A DNA stretch of 61,653 nt from Bacteroidales bacterium (GTDB lineage Bacteria > Bacteroidota > Bacteroidia > Bacteroidales > ML635J-15), in assembly GCA_003249955.1 (NCBI GenBank), contig QKHS01000075.1:1-61653 (forward strand), written 5' to 3'. Made by a program: the position numbers and the translations under genes. The stretch's first letter is position 1, and each line of letters begins with the position of its first letter. Below the pieces are notes generated by a model. The model was not told the origin of the DNA, made no database searches, and saw nothing but the letters and a program-made list of their open reading frames with translations. Shown piece by piece: positions 1 to 8,766 of this stretch.

Positions 1-1
1 T

Positions 2-805
2 AAAGGCGGGATAATCTTCGGAGCGACAAGCGAAAACTCCTTCTTCTGGATAAATCCGGAAGTAGGTCCGGCTCCAGGTCCTGTAACCGAGGTTTATAAC
101 CTTCCGGCGGGAACCTACGACATACGTGCATCCTATCTGACCCCAAACATAACCCACTATTCCTATTACATAAACACGTTCGGAACTGCTAACTGCGTAG
201 ATACCGTACAATACGATATAGAGACAATCGGAATGATAGAAGCAGGTATTTCAATATCTGCCGATGTTATACTGGAAGACCTTGTAGCACCGAATGCCAA
301 TGTAATATTCCTGAACACCTCCGATTATGACAACGTAAGCAAACGCTGCGAATGGCATTTTGATGACGGAACCATAGTAAAGAACTGCGACGAATTAGTA
401 GAGCACGTATATACCGAAGCCGGCTGCTACGAGCCCTTCCTGATAGTAATGAACAGAGATCTTCCCGAGTGTAGAGATACTGCCTATCTTGATGCCTGCG
501 TAAAAGTGGACAATGCCAGCAAGCTGGAGATCCCGAACGTATTCTCCCCTAACGGCGACGGAATCAACGACTTCTTCCAGGTAAAAGCCAGAACACTCAG
601 GACATTCAGCGGAATCATAGTAAACCGTTGGGGACGAACCGTCTATGAATGGACCAACTGGGAAGATTACGAAGCCGGTTGGGACGGAAAACTCGATGGC
701 GGCACTGAAGCTTCCCCCGGAGTATATTTCTATATCATCAAAGCCGAAGGTATGGATGAAGCCCTGTATGACGAGCAGGGAGCTTTCCATCTGATGAGGG
801 AATAA
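2..805 (+). CDS. T9SS type B sorting (gliding motility-associated C-terminal) protein, 5' truncated
   Basis: The reading frame is open from base 2, so this is the C-terminal end of a gene that starts before the window. Its last ~90 residues are a CHU_C / type B sorting domain: the hallmark NVFSPNGDGIND, then VNRWGRTVYEW and GWDGKLDGG, ending near the stop. Such domains send a protein through the type IX secretion system to the cell surface or medium. A PKD-like stretch with WHFDDGT lies before it. The DNA is clearly richer in G+C and in C-ending codons than the next gene, as often seen in large, strongly expressed adhesins. The substrate and full size are unknown. An ECF sigma gene follows 66 bp later on the same strand. 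Confidence 0.9.
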   Translation, partial: KGGIIFGATSENSFFWINPEVGPAPGPVTEVYNLPAGTYDIRASYLTPNITHYSYYINTFGTANCVDTVQYDIETIGMIEAGISISADVILEDLVAPNANVIFLNTSDYDNVSKRCEWHFDDGTIVKNCDELVEHVYTEAGCYEPFLIVMNRDLPECRDTAYLDACVKVDNASKLEIPNVFSPNGDGINDFFQVKARTLRTFSGIIVNRWGRTVYEWTNWEDYEAGWDGKLDGGTEASPGVYFYIIKAEGMDEALYDEQGAFHLMRE

Positions 806-871
806 ATCAGTATTTTCTTTTGTCTTATACAACGTTTTGGAATGTAATATTGTCTTAAAAACAGTTAACAA

Positions 872-1405
872 ATGACGGATAATGAAAAATTAATAAAGCA
901 ATGTCAGAAAAAGTCAGCAAGGGCTTTCGATGAGCTTTATAAAAATTATTCTTCATTAGTTTACGGGATTTGTATAAGATACACTAAAGACAGAGCAGAG
1001 GCTGAAGATTTAATGCAGGAGTGTTTTATAAAAATCCTTAATAAGATAGGCGATTACGAATTTAAAGGTTCTTTTGAAGGTTGGTTGAGACGATTAACGG
1101 TTAATAATGCTATTAACTTCCTGAAGTCAAAAAAGAGTTTTATGTCGGAAGATGTAGGAGAATATGAAATTCAGGATGATAATTTTGGTTCAGATGTTAT
1201 AAGCGACTTGAGTGCCAAAGAAATAATAAGCATAATAAACCGGCTTCCGGCAGGGTACAGGACAGTTTTTAATCTTCATGTAATTGAGGGATATAAACAT
1301 ACTGAAATTGCCGAATTACTGGAGATAAGTGATATTACATGCCGGACCCAATACAAAAAAGCACGCGAAGCATTAATCGCCTTAATAAATGAAAATTATA
1401 AATGA
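872..1405 (+). CDS. ECF-type RNA polymerase sigma factor (sigma-70 family)
   Basis: This 177-residue protein has the two-domain plan of extracytoplasmic-function sigma factors. Region 2 (about residues 22-90) holds the DRAEAEDLMQECFIKI motif used for core binding and -10 recognition. Region 4 (about 125-172) holds LPAGYRTVFNLHVIEGYKHTEIAELL, the -35-binding helix-turn-helix. The ATG is followed by the usual early lysine-rich stretch. The stop overlaps the start of the next gene (ATGA, 1402-1405), so the two are probably translationally coupled. That is the normal layout for an ECF sigma factor and its anti-sigma factor. Its regulon cannot be read from this window. Confidence 0.95.
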   Translation: MTDNEKLIKQCQKKSARAFDELYKNYSSLVYGICIRYTKDRAEAEDLMQECFIKILNKIGDYEFKGSFEGWLRRLTVNNAINFLKSKKSFMSEDVGEYEIQDDNFGSDVISDLSAKEIISIINRLPAGYRTVFNLHVIEGYKHTEIAELLEISDITCRTQYKKAREALIALINENYK

Positions 1406-3027
1406 ACGATTTTAACGACATATTAAAAAACAAACTTGAAGATTTCAGAGAAACCCCTTCTCAGGAAGTCTTTAATAATATCCGTTCTAATTATCCTAAG
1501 AGAACATTTCTTGACTTTTTGAATAATAATAAATATTATTTTATTGCTGCATCAGCAGTACTAATAACTACAGCGATTATTATTTTAAGCTCGTCTGTTA
1601 ATACCCCCGAAAACAAAAATAATGTTACATCTGATGACAGAAATACTGAAATTCAGGATAATACCGAAATAACTGTTGTTACACAGAATGATGCCACTGA
1701 AAATACCGTGAAAACAAATAACGGGAATAACAACATTACAAGTGATAATTTGCCTGTCATAGAGAAATCTGATGCTATGGAAATTATAACAATAAATGTT
1801 TTTAACTCTGATGATACATTGGTGTGTGGAAGTGTTTACGAAACTACAATTAAAGGTTCTGCAGAAAATTTAATTGTTCCGGCAGGCTTAAAACTTATCT
1901 CACTTAATGACAGGCTTAGGATAGTATGTTCAAAAGCCGGCAATTATAAGATATTGTATTCGGAAAAAAACAGCAGCAGAGTTTTATCTGACAGCATGAC
2001 AATATCTTTTAATAATTTATTACCTGCCGATGTAAGTGTCTCTAAAGAAAATTTATGTCCGGAAGAAGATATGACTTTAATAATAAAGAATATTAATGTT
2101 ACCCCTGACTGGACCAACAGAGACCTTAGCTACAGACAATTATCAGCAGGTAAATATATTGTTAGTGGTTTTGCCCCGGGAAAGAATAATCTTACATTTA
2201 CGTTGTCAGATAATAATTGTAAGACGGAATATGCCAGAGAGATTAATGTGGCAGAAACCCCTGATTACAAATATGCATCAACACCAAGTGTGTGTGCAGG
2301 ATCAAATGCAAGCCTGACCATAAACTGCACTAATTTCGCTCCGGTATCTTATATACTCAATAATGAATTAATAAGCAAAGACGGTAAATTTGAAAATCTG
2401 AATTCAGGTATATATTGTCTGGCAATAAACTATGCTTATGGTTGCAGGTTAAACGATACTTTATTAATAAGGGACAGCCTTAATATCAGTCCGTTCTTTA
2501 TCAGCGAACGGGATCTGGTTAATAAGAATAAATATTATTTCAGAAATCTAACCAATGTTGATGATTACGGCTATGAAAGAAATCAGAATATTGAATTTAT
2601 CTGGAAGGTAAATGGAGAAGAATTGCCGCAAAGCGATAATCCTACCTATGAATTTACAGCCGAAGGAAATAATGTTGTGGAATTGATAGCAGTTCTTAGC
2701 GAAACATGTCAGAGCACATATTCTGAAACAATTCTGATTTCAGGTTCAAACTTCAGGATCCCAAATATTTTTACTCCTAACGGAGATGGGATCGGTGATG
2801 AGTTTAAAGTTATTTACGAAGGCGATCTGGCAAATTACGGAATTACAATTATCAACAGATTGGGCGAGATTGTTTATGAAACCAACGACATTAATCGTTC
2901 ATGGGACGGAAAGATTAATGGAAATAACGATGCAAGCGAGGGCTTATATTATTATATTATCAGAGGAGAGGATAAGTTCGGAAACAAAATTGAGCAGAAA
3001 GGTGGTTTACAACTCGTAAGACATTAG
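1402..3027 (+). CDS. Membrane-anchored putative anti-sigma factor with a C-terminal T9SS type B domain
   Basis: A 541-residue protein in three parts. Residues 1-45 are a short cytoplasmic segment (KNKLEDFRETPSQEVFNNI) like the sigma-binding tails of Bacteroidota anti-sigma proteins. Residues 46-66 form one transmembrane helix. The rest is predicted periplasmic: a low-complexity Asn/Thr linker (70-120), Ig- or PKD-like repeats with paired cysteines, and a C-terminal type B sorting domain (IPNIFTPNGDGIGDEF, RLGEIVYET, SWDGKING) ending six residues after KGGLQL. The start overlaps the ECF sigma stop by 4 bp. The anti-sigma role is inferred from context and topology. The odd feature is a secretion signal on a protein that looks tethered to the inner membrane. 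The alternative is that the helix is a late signal peptide and the protein is simply secreted. Confidence 0.8.
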   Translation: MNDFNDILKNKLEDFRETPSQEVFNNIRSNYPKRTFLDFLNNNKYYFIAASAVLITTAIIILSSSVNTPENKNNVTSDDRNTEIQDNTEITVVTQNDATENTVKTNNGNNNITSDNLPVIEKSDAMEIITINVFNSDDTLVCGSVYETTIKGSAENLIVPAGLKLISLNDRLRIVCSKAGNYKILYSEKNSSRVLSDSMTISFNNLLPADVSVSKENLCPEEDMTLIIKNINVTPDWTNRDLSYRQLSAGKYIVSGFAPGKNNLTFTLSDNNCKTEYAREINVAETPDYKYASTPSVCAGSNASLTINCTNFAPVSYILNNELISKDGKFENLNSGIYCLAINYAYGCRLNDTLLIRDSLNISPFFISERDLVNKNKYYFRNLTNVDDYGYERNQNIEFIWKVNGEELPQSDNPTYEFTAEGNNVVELIAVLSETCQSTYSETILISGSNFRIPNIFTPNGDGIGDEFKVIYEGDLANYGITIINRLGEIVYETNDINRSWDGKINGNNDASEGLYYYIIRGEDKFGNKIEQKGGLQLVRH

Positions 3028-3053
3028 TATTTTTGTTCAGAATTGTGTCAGAA

Positions 3054-3081
3054 AAAAGGGTGGAAATATTTCCACCCTTTT
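3054..3081. terminator. Bidirectional intrinsic terminator
   Basis: A perfect 28-bp palindrome (AAAAGGGTGGAAAT and its complement) with an A run on one side and a T run on the other. It lies between the convergent anti-sigma-like gene (ends 3027) and the EF-G paralogue (ends 3104) and can serve both. Confidence 0.85.
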
Positions 3082-3103
3082 GTTATTAATCTTTTTGATA
3101 ATA

Positions 3104-5254
3104 TTAATCTTCTTCCTGTTCTGCTTCGTATTCTTTGAGCAATTGTTCCTGAACATCCGGCGGAACCTGCTGATACTCGAAGAACGACATTTCGTACATT
3201 GCGCGACCGGCAGTATTTGATCTTAATGCAGTTGAGTAGTTTGACATTTCTGCCAGCGGAACTCTTGCCATGATTTTCTCAAATCCTTTTTCGCTGCTCA
3301 TACCCATTACAATTGCACGACGTCCCTGTAAATCACTCATAACATCACCCATTCTGTCACCGGGAACGAGAATTTCAACATTGTAAATAGGTTCCATAAT
3401 TTTAGGACCGGCATTTTTAAATGCTTTGCTGAATGCGTTACGACCTGCAAGTTTAAATGAGATTTCATTTGAATCAACAGGGTGCATTTTACCATCAACA
3501 ATACAAACACGAATGTCACGGGCATAAGAACCTGTAAGCGGACCAACTTCAAGTTTTTCCATAATACCTTTTAAAATAGCAGGTAAGAATCTGGCTTCGA
3601 TAGAACCACCAACAATACAGTTATAGTAAACTAGTTTTCCGCCCCAATCCAGATTGTACTCATCTTTTCCGCGAACAGAAATTTTGAATTCTTTACCATC
3701 AATTTTATACATTGTCGGATCCGGCATACCTTCGGTATAAGGTTCCATAATCATATGAACTTCACCAAACTGGCCTGCTCCGCCTGATTGTTTTTTATGA
3801 CGATAGTCTGCAAAAGCAACTTTTGTTATTGTCTCGCGATATTGAATTCTTGGTTTCAGGAATTCTGTAGGAATTTTGAATTGATTGTCGAGGTGCCATT
3901 TCATGATATTAAGATGGTATTCGCCCTGACCCTGAACTAATAATTGTTTTAATTCTTTTGAATATTCAACAATAATTGTAGGATCTTCGTCTTTCATTCT
4001 GTTAAGAGCTTCGCCAAGTTTTTCTTCATCACCTTCACTCAAAGCTTTTACAGCAATTCTGTATTTCGGATTCGGCCAGTTTATTCCCTGAGCTTCCCAG
4101 TCCTGACCTGGAGAAACCAAAGTATGGCAGGTTTTTGTACTTTTTAATTTTACAGTAGCACCGATATCTCCGGCAAACATTTTGTCAACTTTAACCCTGT
4201 TTTTACCTGCACAAACGAACAAAGAAGAAAGTCTTTCCTTGGTGTTGTTCTTTGAGTTGTACATGTCAATACTTTCTGTGAGGGTTCCGCTCAGAACTTT
4301 AAAATAACAAATTTCTCCTATGTGTTCTTCTACAGATGTTTTGAAAACAAAAAGTGATGGTTTTGCCGATGAGTCACATTTTATTTCTTTACCTTCAAGA
4401 TCCTTTACCGGAGCAAATTTGTCAGGAGACGGAGTTACCTGAGCAATAAATTCCATTAAACGTTTTACGCCGAGATCGTTTCTTGCATTGGTACAGAAAA
4501 TAGGGAAGATACCTCTTAAAGGCAATCCTGCTGCAATACCACGCATCATTTCTTCTTCTGTCAATGTGTCATTTTCAAAGAAAAGTTCCATTAAAGACTC
4601 ATCAGCTTCAGCAGCTTTTTCGATTAACTGGGTTTTTACTTCTTCAGCCTGATCAGCATGTTCGGCAGGGATATCACTTATTTCGACATCATTACCTTTT
4701 AAAGTGTACATTTTATTGGTAATAACATCTATTATTGCATTGAACCCTGTTCCTGCATTTACCGGGAACTGAGCTAAAACAGCATTTCCGCCAAATGTTT
4801 CTTTAACCATTTCCACAGCTTTCTCGAAATTGGTTTTTTCATGATCAAGGTGGTTAATGGCGATAATCATAGGTTTCTCTGCTTTTTCAACATAGCGACC
4901 CTGAATTTCAGTACCTACTTCAACTCCGTTCTGAGCATTGATAAGCATTAAAGCAGTATCGGCAGCATATAGCGAAGAAACAAGACTCCCGATAAAATCA
5001 TCCATTCCCGGATTATCAAGTATATTGATTTTTGTATTGGCAATTTCTGTGTATAATACTGTAGAAAACAATGAGTTACCGTTTTCCTGTTCAATAGGAC
5101 GGTAATCTGATACAGTGTTTTTACTTGCTATATCACCTTTTCTATTAATTACTCCTCCGATTTGTAACATAGATTCGGCCATAATGGTTTTGCCAGAGCC
5201 TGAATTCCCTACCAAAGCTATGTTTCTGATCTGATCCGTTTGATAATTTTTCAT
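3104..5254 (-). CDS. Elongation factor G paralogue (EF-G2 type) with altered GTPase motifs
   Basis: At 716 residues this has the full EF-G length and all five EF-G domains, including the domain IV sequence RHKKQSGGAGQFGEVH and the domain V end. The G-domain departs from canonical EF-G. G1 is GNSGSGKT (16-23) instead of AHIDAGKT. Switch I lacks the ERGIT motif (EQENGNS here). G3 is DNPGMDD (80-86) instead of DTPGHVD, so the histidine that activates GTP hydrolysis is replaced by Met. G4 is NHLD (134-137) instead of NKMD. Bacteroides thetaiotaomicron has an EF-G2 reported to support translation without ribosome-dependent GTPase activity, and this protein fits that class by length and substitutions. 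It is probably not the housekeeping fusA, which normally sits with rpsL/rpsG. It stands alone with its own promoter. Confidence 0.9.
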   Translation of the reverse strand: MKNYQTDQIRNIALVGNSGSGKTIMAESMLQIGGVINRKGDIASKNTVSDYRPIEQENGNSLFSTVLYTEIANTKINILDNPGMDDFIGSLVSSLYAADTALMLINAQNGVEVGTEIQGRYVEKAEKPMIIAINHLDHEKTNFEKAVEMVKETFGGNAVLAQFPVNAGTGFNAIIDVITNKMYTLKGNDVEISDIPAEHADQAEEVKTQLIEKAAEADESLMELFFENDTLTEEEMMRGIAAGLPLRGIFPIFCTNARNDLGVKRLMEFIAQVTPSPDKFAPVKDLEGKEIKCDSSAKPSLFVFKTSVEEHIGEICYFKVLSGTLTESIDMYNSKNNTKERLSSLFVCAGKNRVKVDKMFAGDIGATVKLKSTKTCHTLVSPGQDWEAQGINWPNPKYRIAVKALSEGDEEKLGEALNRMKDEDPTIIVEYSKELKQLLVQGQGEYHLNIMKWHLDNQFKIPTEFLKPRIQYRETITKVAFADYRHKKQSGGAGQFGEVHMIMEPYTEGMPDPTMYKIDGKEFKISVRGKDEYNLDWGGKLVYYNCIVGGSIEARFLPAILKGIMEKLEVGPLTGSYARDIRVCIVDGKMHPVDSNEISFKLAGRNAFSKAFKNAGPKIMEPIYNVEILVPGDRMGDVMSDLQGRRAIVMGMSSEKGFEKIMARVPLAEMSNYSTALRSNTAGRAMYEMSFFEYQQVPPDVQEQLLKEYEAEQEED

Positions 5255-5318
5255 ATTATTCGTAAAAGTTAATTTAATTTATTTAATATCAATCTCTTAA
5301 CAATTTTAATTTGGCTGA

Positions 5319-5326
5319 CAAAAATA
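5319..5326 (-). promoter_or_regulatory. -7 promoter box for the EF-G paralogue
   Basis: TATTTTTG on the minus strand matches the Bacteroidota -7 consensus TAnnTTTG and lies about 65 bp upstream of the EF-G2 start. I do not see a convincing -33 box. Confidence 0.6.
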
Positions 5327-5459
5327 ATAAAAAATAAATAAGTACAAACCCTATACTATTAATAATTGAGAAATATTGTTTTTGAAAGACTGCTTTTAAA
5401 CATTGAGTTTAAAAGAAACAGCTTTAAATTATATTTTAAAAATAAAGCCGTCTTTTTTC

Positions 5460-5467
5460 TATCTTTG
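5460..5467 (+). promoter_or_regulatory. -7 promoter box for the flippase gene
   Basis: TATCTTTG matches TAnnTTTG exactly and lies 18 bp before the GTG at 5486. It argues that this GTG, and not the in-frame TTG at 5366 upstream of the promoter, is the real start. Confidence 0.7.
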
Positions 5468-5485
5468 CATTTAAATCAAAAAACA

Positions 5486-6946
5486 GTGAAGAAAAAATTT
5501 GTCATAAACTTAATTTTCCTGCTTTTCCTTAATGTTCTGGTAAAGCCTTTCTGGATTTTTGGGGTTGAAAGGTCTGTTCAGAATATTGTAGGAGCATCGG
5601 AATTTGGGTTCTACTTTTCTTTACTTAATTTTTCTCTTTTGTTAAATATTATCCTCGATTTTGGGATAACAAACTTTAACAACAGAAATATTTCCCAGAA
5701 TCATAATATTCTTAGCAAACATGTCTCAAATATTGTAGCATTAAAACTATTACTTGCTGTTGTATATGCCGTATTGTCTTTGACTGCAGCACTAATTATA
5801 GGTTATGATTTGCGTCAGTTGGGAATTTTGGCAATATTGATTTTTAATCAGTTTTTGCTGTCGCTTATTCTGTATTTGCGTTCAAATGTCAGCGGGTTAC
5901 AGATGTTTAAAACAGATAGCATGTTGTCTGTTTTGGATCGCCTTCTGATGATAATTATATGCAGTATTCTGATTTGGGGTAATATTACCGGCTTAACGTT
6001 GAAGATTGAATGGTTTGTGCTGGCCCAGACTATCGCCTATCTTATAACAGCTCTTGTGGCACTGGCTGTAGTTATCAGCAAAACCACATTCTTTAAACTT
6101 AACTTTGACTTCAGATTCTTCAGAGTATTTCTAAAGAGAAGTTATCCCTATGCGTTACTTATATTACTGATGGCGTTTTACAACAGGATTGACTCAGTAA
6201 TGCTTGAAAGACTTTTACCTGACGGGAAAGAGCAGGCCGGAATTTATGCACAGGCATTCAGAATTCTTGAAGCCGCGTCTATGTTTGCATTCCTGTTTTC
6301 GAGTCTTTTACTGCCCATGTTTGCAAAAATGCTCAAAAAACGGCAAAATATTGAAGATCTTGCAAAATTGTCATTTGTACTTATTATTGTACCTGCAATT
6401 CTGGGGATGAATATTTGTCATTTTTACAATGAAGAAATAATGTCTCTGATGTATTGGGATCATGTTGCTTCGAGTGCAACAACCTTAAGCTTGCTGATGA
6501 CAGGTTTTTTAGGTATATGTACTACATATATTTTCGGAACCCTGCTTACTTCAAACGGAAATATGAAGCACCTCAATATTATGGCGGCTTCAGGTATGCT
6601 TTTAAATATTATTCTTAATCTTATACTTATCCCGCATTTTCAGGTTGTAGGATCAGCAACGGCAAGTATGATTACACAGATACTTACAGGATTAAGCCAG
6701 TTGATTATAGCGTGGAAAATATTTGATTTTAAATTTAATTATAAACTGATAATATCACTGGGAATATTTATCCTGTTGAGCTTTTTCTTAACGGCATTTG
6801 TTTCAACATTAGAACTCAATTGGATTATTTCTGCTGTAGTGTCTCTGTGTGCAGGACTGTTACTTGCATTTGCTACAGGATTGTTTAAAGTAAAAGCTAT
6901 TGTAAATCTGGTTAAAGAGAGAGAATCAGAAGATTCCGATCAGTAA
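5486..6946 (+). CDS. Polysaccharide flippase of the MOP superfamily (Wzx-like)
   Basis: About 486 residues with 12 or more hydrophobic segments and almost no soluble domain. This is the plan of oligosaccharide flippases that move undecaprenyl-linked glycan units across the inner membrane. The N-terminal KPFWIFGVERSVQNIVG, the loop FGITNFNNRNIS and the central FYNRIDSVMLERLLPDGKEQAGIYAQAFRI (quoted in part) are typical. I start it at the GTG because a -7 box lies just upstream and the 40 extra residues of the longer frame do not look like protein. It comes before a set of glycosyltransferase genes but is separated from them by 400 bp with its own promoter, so it may be a separate unit. The glycan is unknown. 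Confidence 0.85.
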   Translation: MKKKFVINLIFLLFLNVLVKPFWIFGVERSVQNIVGASEFGFYFSLLNFSLLLNIILDFGITNFNNRNISQNHNILSKHVSNIVALKLLLAVVYAVLSLTAALIIGYDLRQLGILAILIFNQFLLSLILYLRSNVSGLQMFKTDSMLSVLDRLLMIIICSILIWGNITGLTLKIEWFVLAQTIAYLITALVALAVVISKTTFFKLNFDFRFFRVFLKRSYPYALLILLMAFYNRIDSVMLERLLPDGKEQAGIYAQAFRILEAASMFAFLFSSLLLPMFAKMLKKRQNIEDLAKLSFVLIIVPAILGMNICHFYNEEIMSLMYWDHVASSATTLSLLMTGFLGICTTYIFGTLLTSNGNMKHLNIMAASGMLLNIILNLILIPHFQVVGSATASMITQILTGLSQLIIAWKIFDFKFNYKLIISLGIFILLSFFLTAFVSTLELNWIISAVVSLCAGLLLAFATGLFKVKAIVNLVKERESEDSDQ

Positions 6947-7346
6947 AAATTGCTTAATCCTGTCCGTTTTACGGATTATCGGATGCCGACATGTTAATTG
7001 TTTTTTCATGTATGATAATACACTTCTTTTTCGAAATAAAACACCCGAAAAAACTAATAAAACAATTTACACAATTTCAATCATTTATTTTAGTTATTTT
7101 ATAATAAGATTAAGATAAATCTGTAACTCACATTATGGTTAAATATTGGCCGGTTATTTCAGGGAATACTTATTTGCTGTAATCAGAATGTGGCGATACA
7201 GCATGTGAAGGCTTTTCAGCATATTTTAAACTTTTTTGTGATATAAGGATAAGCACTTTATAACTTTTTAATAAAAAACCACGATGTCAATTATTTTAAA
7301 ATAATAATACGTATTTTTGTCATTATTAAAGTATATAACCTAAAAA
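6947..7346. other. 400-bp intergenic region with promoter
   Basis: No gene is visible. There is a small hairpin (TCCGT/ACGGA, about 6963-6975) just after the flippase stop, too weak to call a terminator. The rest is AT-rich. A TATTTTTG -7 box at 7312-7319 lies 27 bp before the gtrA-like start and is listed separately. Confidence 0.5.
7312..7319 (+). promoter_or_regulatory. -7 promoter box of the GtrA/GT2 genes
   Basis: TATTTTTG fits TAnnTTTG and is placed 27 bp before the ATG at 7347. Confidence 0.65.
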
Positions 7347-7754
7347 ATGGTATCATCTGTTATTAAATTATTAAAATCAAATATCAGTATGTTTAAATAC
7401 ATAGCTGTAGGAATTATTAATACTTTAATTTCACTTTTTACAATAATGTTGTGTATGTATGTGTTTAAGATTGCCTATGACATTTCTAATTTAATAGGAT
7501 ATATTGTGGGTTTGATTAATAGCTTTATCTGGAATAAATTGTGGGTTTTTAAAAAACGTGGAACCAGGCAAATTGTTAAAGAAATGAGTTTGTTCTTAGG
7601 TGTTTTTCTTATTTGCTACTTAATCCAATTTTTATGTTTGAAACTTTTTGTTGAGAAACTCAACTGGAACGAGTATTTATCGCAAATAACAGCAATGGTA
7701 ATATATACTGTTCCGGGATATTTACTTAATCGTTTTCTGACTTTTAAAAAATAA
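7347..7754 (+). CDS. GtrA-like four-helix membrane protein
   Basis: 135 residues with four predicted transmembrane helices. It has the GtrA signatures FKYIAVGIINTLISL (residues 17-31), NSFIWNKLWVFK (about 59-70) and the C-terminal PGYLLNRFLTFKK. GtrA proteins are thought to help move or present undecaprenyl-phosphate-linked sugars during O-antigen or cell-wall glycosylation. A GT2 glycosyltransferase follows 14 bp downstream, the classic GtrA/GtrB pairing. The start ATG is close to a -7 box. Confidence 0.9.
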   Translation: MVSSVIKLLKSNISMFKYIAVGIINTLISLFTIMLCMYVFKIAYDISNLIGYIVGLINSFIWNKLWVFKKRGTRQIVKEMSLFLGVFLICYLIQFLCLKLFVEKLNWNEYLSQITAMVIYTVPGYLLNRFLTFKK

Positions 7755-7768
7755 ATAAAAAAGCATAT

Positions 7769-8716
7769 ATGTTTAAATTAGCAATAGTTGTTCCTTGTTA
7801 TAATGAAGAAGAAGTTCTCGGGGAGACTTCTGCGAGGCTTAAAAATGTCATTGATAATATGGTGGGGAAAGATAAAATATCTTCTTCAAGTTACGTGTTA
7901 TTTGTAAATGACGGGAGCCGTGATTTAACATGGTCAATAATTACTGACTTACATGAAAACAATAAGGTTTTTAAAGGCCTTAATCTTGCAAGAAATGTAG
8001 GGCATCAGAATGCATTGGTTTCGGGGCTCGAATTTGTAGTAAATAAGTGTGATATCGCAGTTTCTATTGATGCAGACCTGCAGGATGATGTAGATGTTAT
8101 AGAACAAATGGTTGATCAATACTCGTTGGGAAATGATATTGTTTATGGAGTAAGAAGTTCCAGAGATAAGGATACCTTTTTTAAGAAAAACTCGGCATTG
8201 TTTTTTTATAAAGTAATGCGTTTTCTGGGAGTAGATACAGTATATAACCATGCCGATTACAGGCTGATGAGTTCCAGAGCATTAAAACAACTTTCATTAT
8301 TTCAGGAGAAAAATCTGTTTTTGAGAGGCATCGTCCCTCTGATAGGATATAAAACGGAGAAAGTTTATTATAAAAGAGAAAACAGATTTGCCGGCACATC
8401 AAAGTATCCGTTAAAAAAAATGCTGAATTTTGCCTTGGAAGGCATTACATCTTTCAGCGTTAAACCACTGAGGATAATTTCCATAATAGGGCTTATCAGC
8501 TTATTTGTAAGTTGTGTATCTTTTATTTATATCATTGTAACCTATTTCAGAGGATATAATATTCAGGGATGGACATCATTAATGAGTTCTTTATGGTTTA
8601 TAGGTTCTTTGACTTTGATCTCTCTGGGGATTATAGGAGAGTACATTGGAAAAATATACACAGAAGTTAAAGGCCGGCCCAGATATAATGTAGAGTCTGT
8701 ATTATTTGAAGATTAA
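7769..8716 (+). CDS. GT2 undecaprenyl-phosphate sugar transferase (GtrB/DPM1-like)
   Basis: 315 residues. An N-terminal GT-A domain has the opening VVPCYNEEEVLGET and the metal-binding SIDADLQDD (about residues 95-103). Two C-terminal transmembrane helices (about 233-258 and 268-290) are followed by the family tail EYIGKIYTEVKGRPRY. Such enzymes load a sugar from a nucleotide donor onto undecaprenyl phosphate on the cytoplasmic face. With the GtrA-like protein upstream and a GT39-type transferase downstream, the three could form a complete load, flip and transfer route. Sugar identity cannot be read from sequence. Confidence 0.92.
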   Translation: MFKLAIVVPCYNEEEVLGETSARLKNVIDNMVGKDKISSSSYVLFVNDGSRDLTWSIITDLHENNKVFKGLNLARNVGHQNALVSGLEFVVNKCDIAVSIDADLQDDVDVIEQMVDQYSLGNDIVYGVRSSRDKDTFFKKNSALFFYKVMRFLGVDTVYNHADYRLMSSRALKQLSLFQEKNLFLRGIVPLIGYKTEKVYYKRENRFAGTSKYPLKKMLNFALEGITSFSVKPLRIISIIGLISLFVSCVSFIYIIVTYFRGYNIQGWTSLMSSLWFIGSLTLISLGIIGEYIGKIYTEVKGRPRYNVESVLFED

Positions 8717-8766
8717 TATTCAATTGTTGTGAGTATTATTATAATCGTAATTATAAATCATGTAAA

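Noticed and set aside
395-871. 158-residue minus-strand frame over the type B protein end
   Set aside because: It is antisense to a clear sorting domain and has no family pattern.
5366-5485. 40 extra N-terminal residues for the flippase from a TTG
   Set aside because: The -7 box at 5460-5467 lies inside this stretch, so it is not transcribed; residues are Lys/Phe-rich translation of AT-rich DNA.
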